The position numbers were made by a program, and so were the translations under genes. The notes beneath the pieces are model-generated. The model made no database searches, was not told the DNA's origin, and saw only the letters and a list, made by a program, of their open reading frames with translations. A stretch of 64,000 bases of DNA from Marinococcus halophilus (lineage in GTDB: Bacteria > Bacillota > Bacilli > Bacillales > Marinococcaceae), in assembly GCF_002265875.1 (NCBI RefSeq), contig NZ_NPFA01000011.1, positions 43,210 through 107,209 on the forward strand. Direction: 5' to 3'. Shown here one piece after another: positions 62,988 to 64,000 of the stretch. Every line of letters starts with the position of its first letter. The stretch's first letter is position 1.

Positions 62988-63488
62988 ATGACGAGTAAGA
63001 ACTCAAGCAACGGTGATTTAACGAATGAAGAATTTCACAACAAAACCCGAAAAAGAAACCCAACTGAAGAGATAGAGAACCCGTTTGAAGAAGCTGATAA
63101 GCAGAACGAAAATACTTCAACGTCAGCGCGTAATGTAAAAATTACGTCTGACAAAGAACCGATTGAGAAAGCTGAGACATTTAATAAAAATCAAAACAAG
63201 TATGTGACTGTAAATTGTACTCGAAGAGATCGTGATAGACTTAAAGCCATTGCGGTAATGAATGACACTACCATGATTCACTTAACAGAAATGGGAGTCT
63301 CTCATTTAGTTCATAAAGAAGATTTGAGTATCAAAAATAATATTGAAGAAAACGATCGACATACTACTATACGTGTGTACCCAGACGATAGAAGTTTATT
63401 GAAAAAACTATCCTTCAAACACACAACGACTATGGCTAATGTTATTTCTAACATGATCGACTACTTAGAAGAACGGTACGATTATTAA
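62988..63488 (+). CDS. Protein with two ribbon-helix-helix-like domains
   Basis: A 166-residue protein, start at 62988 after GAAAGGATGG. A charged, Asn/Glu-rich N terminus (1-70) precedes two similar segments: KYVTVNCTRRDRDRLKAIAVMNDTTMIHLTEMGVSHLV (about 71-108) and RHTTIRVYPDDRSLLKKLSFKHTTTMANVISNMIDYL (about 123-160). Both fit RHH. A single-chain pseudodimer would bind DNA without a partner. Function unknown; plasmid control is likely. Confidence 0.6.
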   Translation: MTSKNSSNGDLTNEEFHNKTRKRNPTEEIENPFEEADKQNENTSTSARNVKITSDKEPIEKAETFNKNQNKYVTVNCTRRDRDRLKAIAVMNDTTMIHLTEMGVSHLVHKEDLSIKNNIEENDRHTTIRVYPDDRSLLKKLSFKHTTTMANVISNMIDYLEERYDY

Positions 63489-63508
63489 ACAAGGGAGACT
63501 TATTATTT

Positions 63509-63793
63509 ATGGTGGGCATTGAAGTATTAGATAAAGGTAAACAAAAGATTGCCGAACAGCCATTAGGTATAAGGTTCTCCTTATTCTTTGGCTTCCTTTT
63601 GATAGTCTTTTTACTGTTTTTAATATTTCCACAAACGTTTATAGTGGTTACTATCATAGCCCCAATAGCACTCGCTTTAGGCATTGCTATTGTATACACT
63701 ATGGCTCGTATTTTAATTGGTCTTATAACGATTATTATTTGTATTACTGCTTTTGTATTGCTTTTCCTCGGACTTAGTAATCTTTTATTTTAA
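63509..63793 (+). CDS. Membrane protein of unknown function
   Basis: A 94-residue protein with three or four helices (about 22-42, 46-66, 70-92). AAGGGAGA lies about 12 nt before the ATG. It follows the two-RHH gene by 20 bp, so they may be co-transcribed. It ends before an insertion element. Not recognised. Confidence 0.5.
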   Translation: MVGIEVLDKGKQKIAEQPLGIRFSLFFGFLLIVFLLFLIFPQTFIVVTIIAPIALALGIAIVYTMARILIGLITIIICITAFVLLFLGLSNLLF

Positions 63794-63853
63794 GAATTAT
63801 TGTGACTTTTATATTTTTTAAGGCTTTGGTGTTTAATAGCCTTACTCATAACT

Positions 63854-64000
63854 GAGAGCATAAAATAGTTTGTGTAAACGATCGATCACCAAAAAAGGAA
63901 GTCCTTTTCTAGTAGAATGAAGTTACCGACCACATCCACAGAAAAGAGGACTTCCCTATGAATAATTTTACTACAGATATTGCTCACGCTCTAGTCCAAC
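63854..64000 (+). mobile_element. IS256-family insertion sequence, left end
   Basis: A terminal-repeat-like sequence (GAGAGCATAAAATAG then TTGTGTAAA) beginning near 63854 resembles the ends of IS256-family elements, which carry TTGTGTAAA. The transposase start follows about 100 bp later. The element runs off the window. The target duplication cannot be seen. Confidence 0.65.
63958..64000 (+). CDS. IS256-family transposase, N-terminal fragment
   Basis: The first 14 residues (MNNFTTDIAHALVQ) are visible. Many IS256-family transposases in Firmicutes begin MNxFTTxIxxxLV. AGAGGAC precedes the ATG. The DDE catalytic domain is beyond the window. Confidence 0.6.
   Translation, partial: MNNFTTDIAHALVQ

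Overview
The window looks like part of a large, low-GC Firmicutes plasmid, probably from a halophilic or alkaliphilic Bacillaceae or a relative. Evidence: strong AGGAGG ribosome binding sites, a Gram-positive LexA box, YolD/UvrX, YflT-like and Rep_3/ParA proteins, a pSK41/pLS20-style conjugation module, and acidic Glu/Asp-rich proteins. The species cannot be named from sequence alone.

Layout. (1) 1-7.7 kb: a complete sialic-acid cluster (nagB fragment, nanE, nanK and a FadR-type regulator on the minus strand; divergent nanA lyase, sodium-solute symporter and secreted sialidase), followed by a formamidase. (2) 7.8-16.6 kb: assorted metabolic and stress genes (ferritin-like, GTP cyclohydrolase I, YflT-like, guanine deaminase) and a PadR-MFS-SDR efflux/redox cluster around a 36-bp perfect palindrome. 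(3) 17-21.5 kb: an amino-acid or dipeptide cluster on the minus strand (M24 peptidase, GntR regulator, M20 peptidase, diaminopropionate ammonia-lyase). (4) 21.5-25.3 kb: a replicon with about ten 21-bp iterons, an inverted iteron before a Rep_3 initiator, and a ParA/RHH partition pair. (5) 25.5-26.8 kb: a second replication-like gene (HTH_36) whose leader looks antisense-controlled. (6) 26.8-29.8 kb: a tightly coupled alpha/beta hydrolase, 7-TM histidine kinase and LuxR-type response regulator, a candidate signalling system.

(7) 30.4-49.5 kb: a visibly more GC-rich conjugation module with VirB2-, VirD4-, VirB6-, VirB3-, VirB4-, VirB1- and VirB8-like genes and an EssB-like membrane protein. 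A hairpin-rich candidate oriT, an RHH accessory protein and a MobL-type relaxase follow, then ArdC-type antirestriction and Toprim primase-like genes. The VirB6-like protein carries four 258-bp tandem repeats. (8) 49.6-53.7 kb: small membrane genes and an SOS-controlled YolD/UvrX/XRE operon. (9) 53.8-62.8 kb: a type I restriction-modification operon (hsdM-hsdS-hsdR), four small membrane proteins, a membrane-anchored Mrr-type nuclease with a zinc ribbon, and a serine resolvase. (10) 63-64 kb: a protein with two ribbon-helix-helix domains, a membrane protein, and the left end of an IS256-family element running off the window.

Together the parts read as a self-transmissible, possibly composite plasmid. 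It carries maintenance (Rep, Par, resolvase), defence and counter-defence (type I R-M, Mrr-like, ArdC), mutagenic repair (UvrX) and a catabolic cargo for host glycans and amino compounds.
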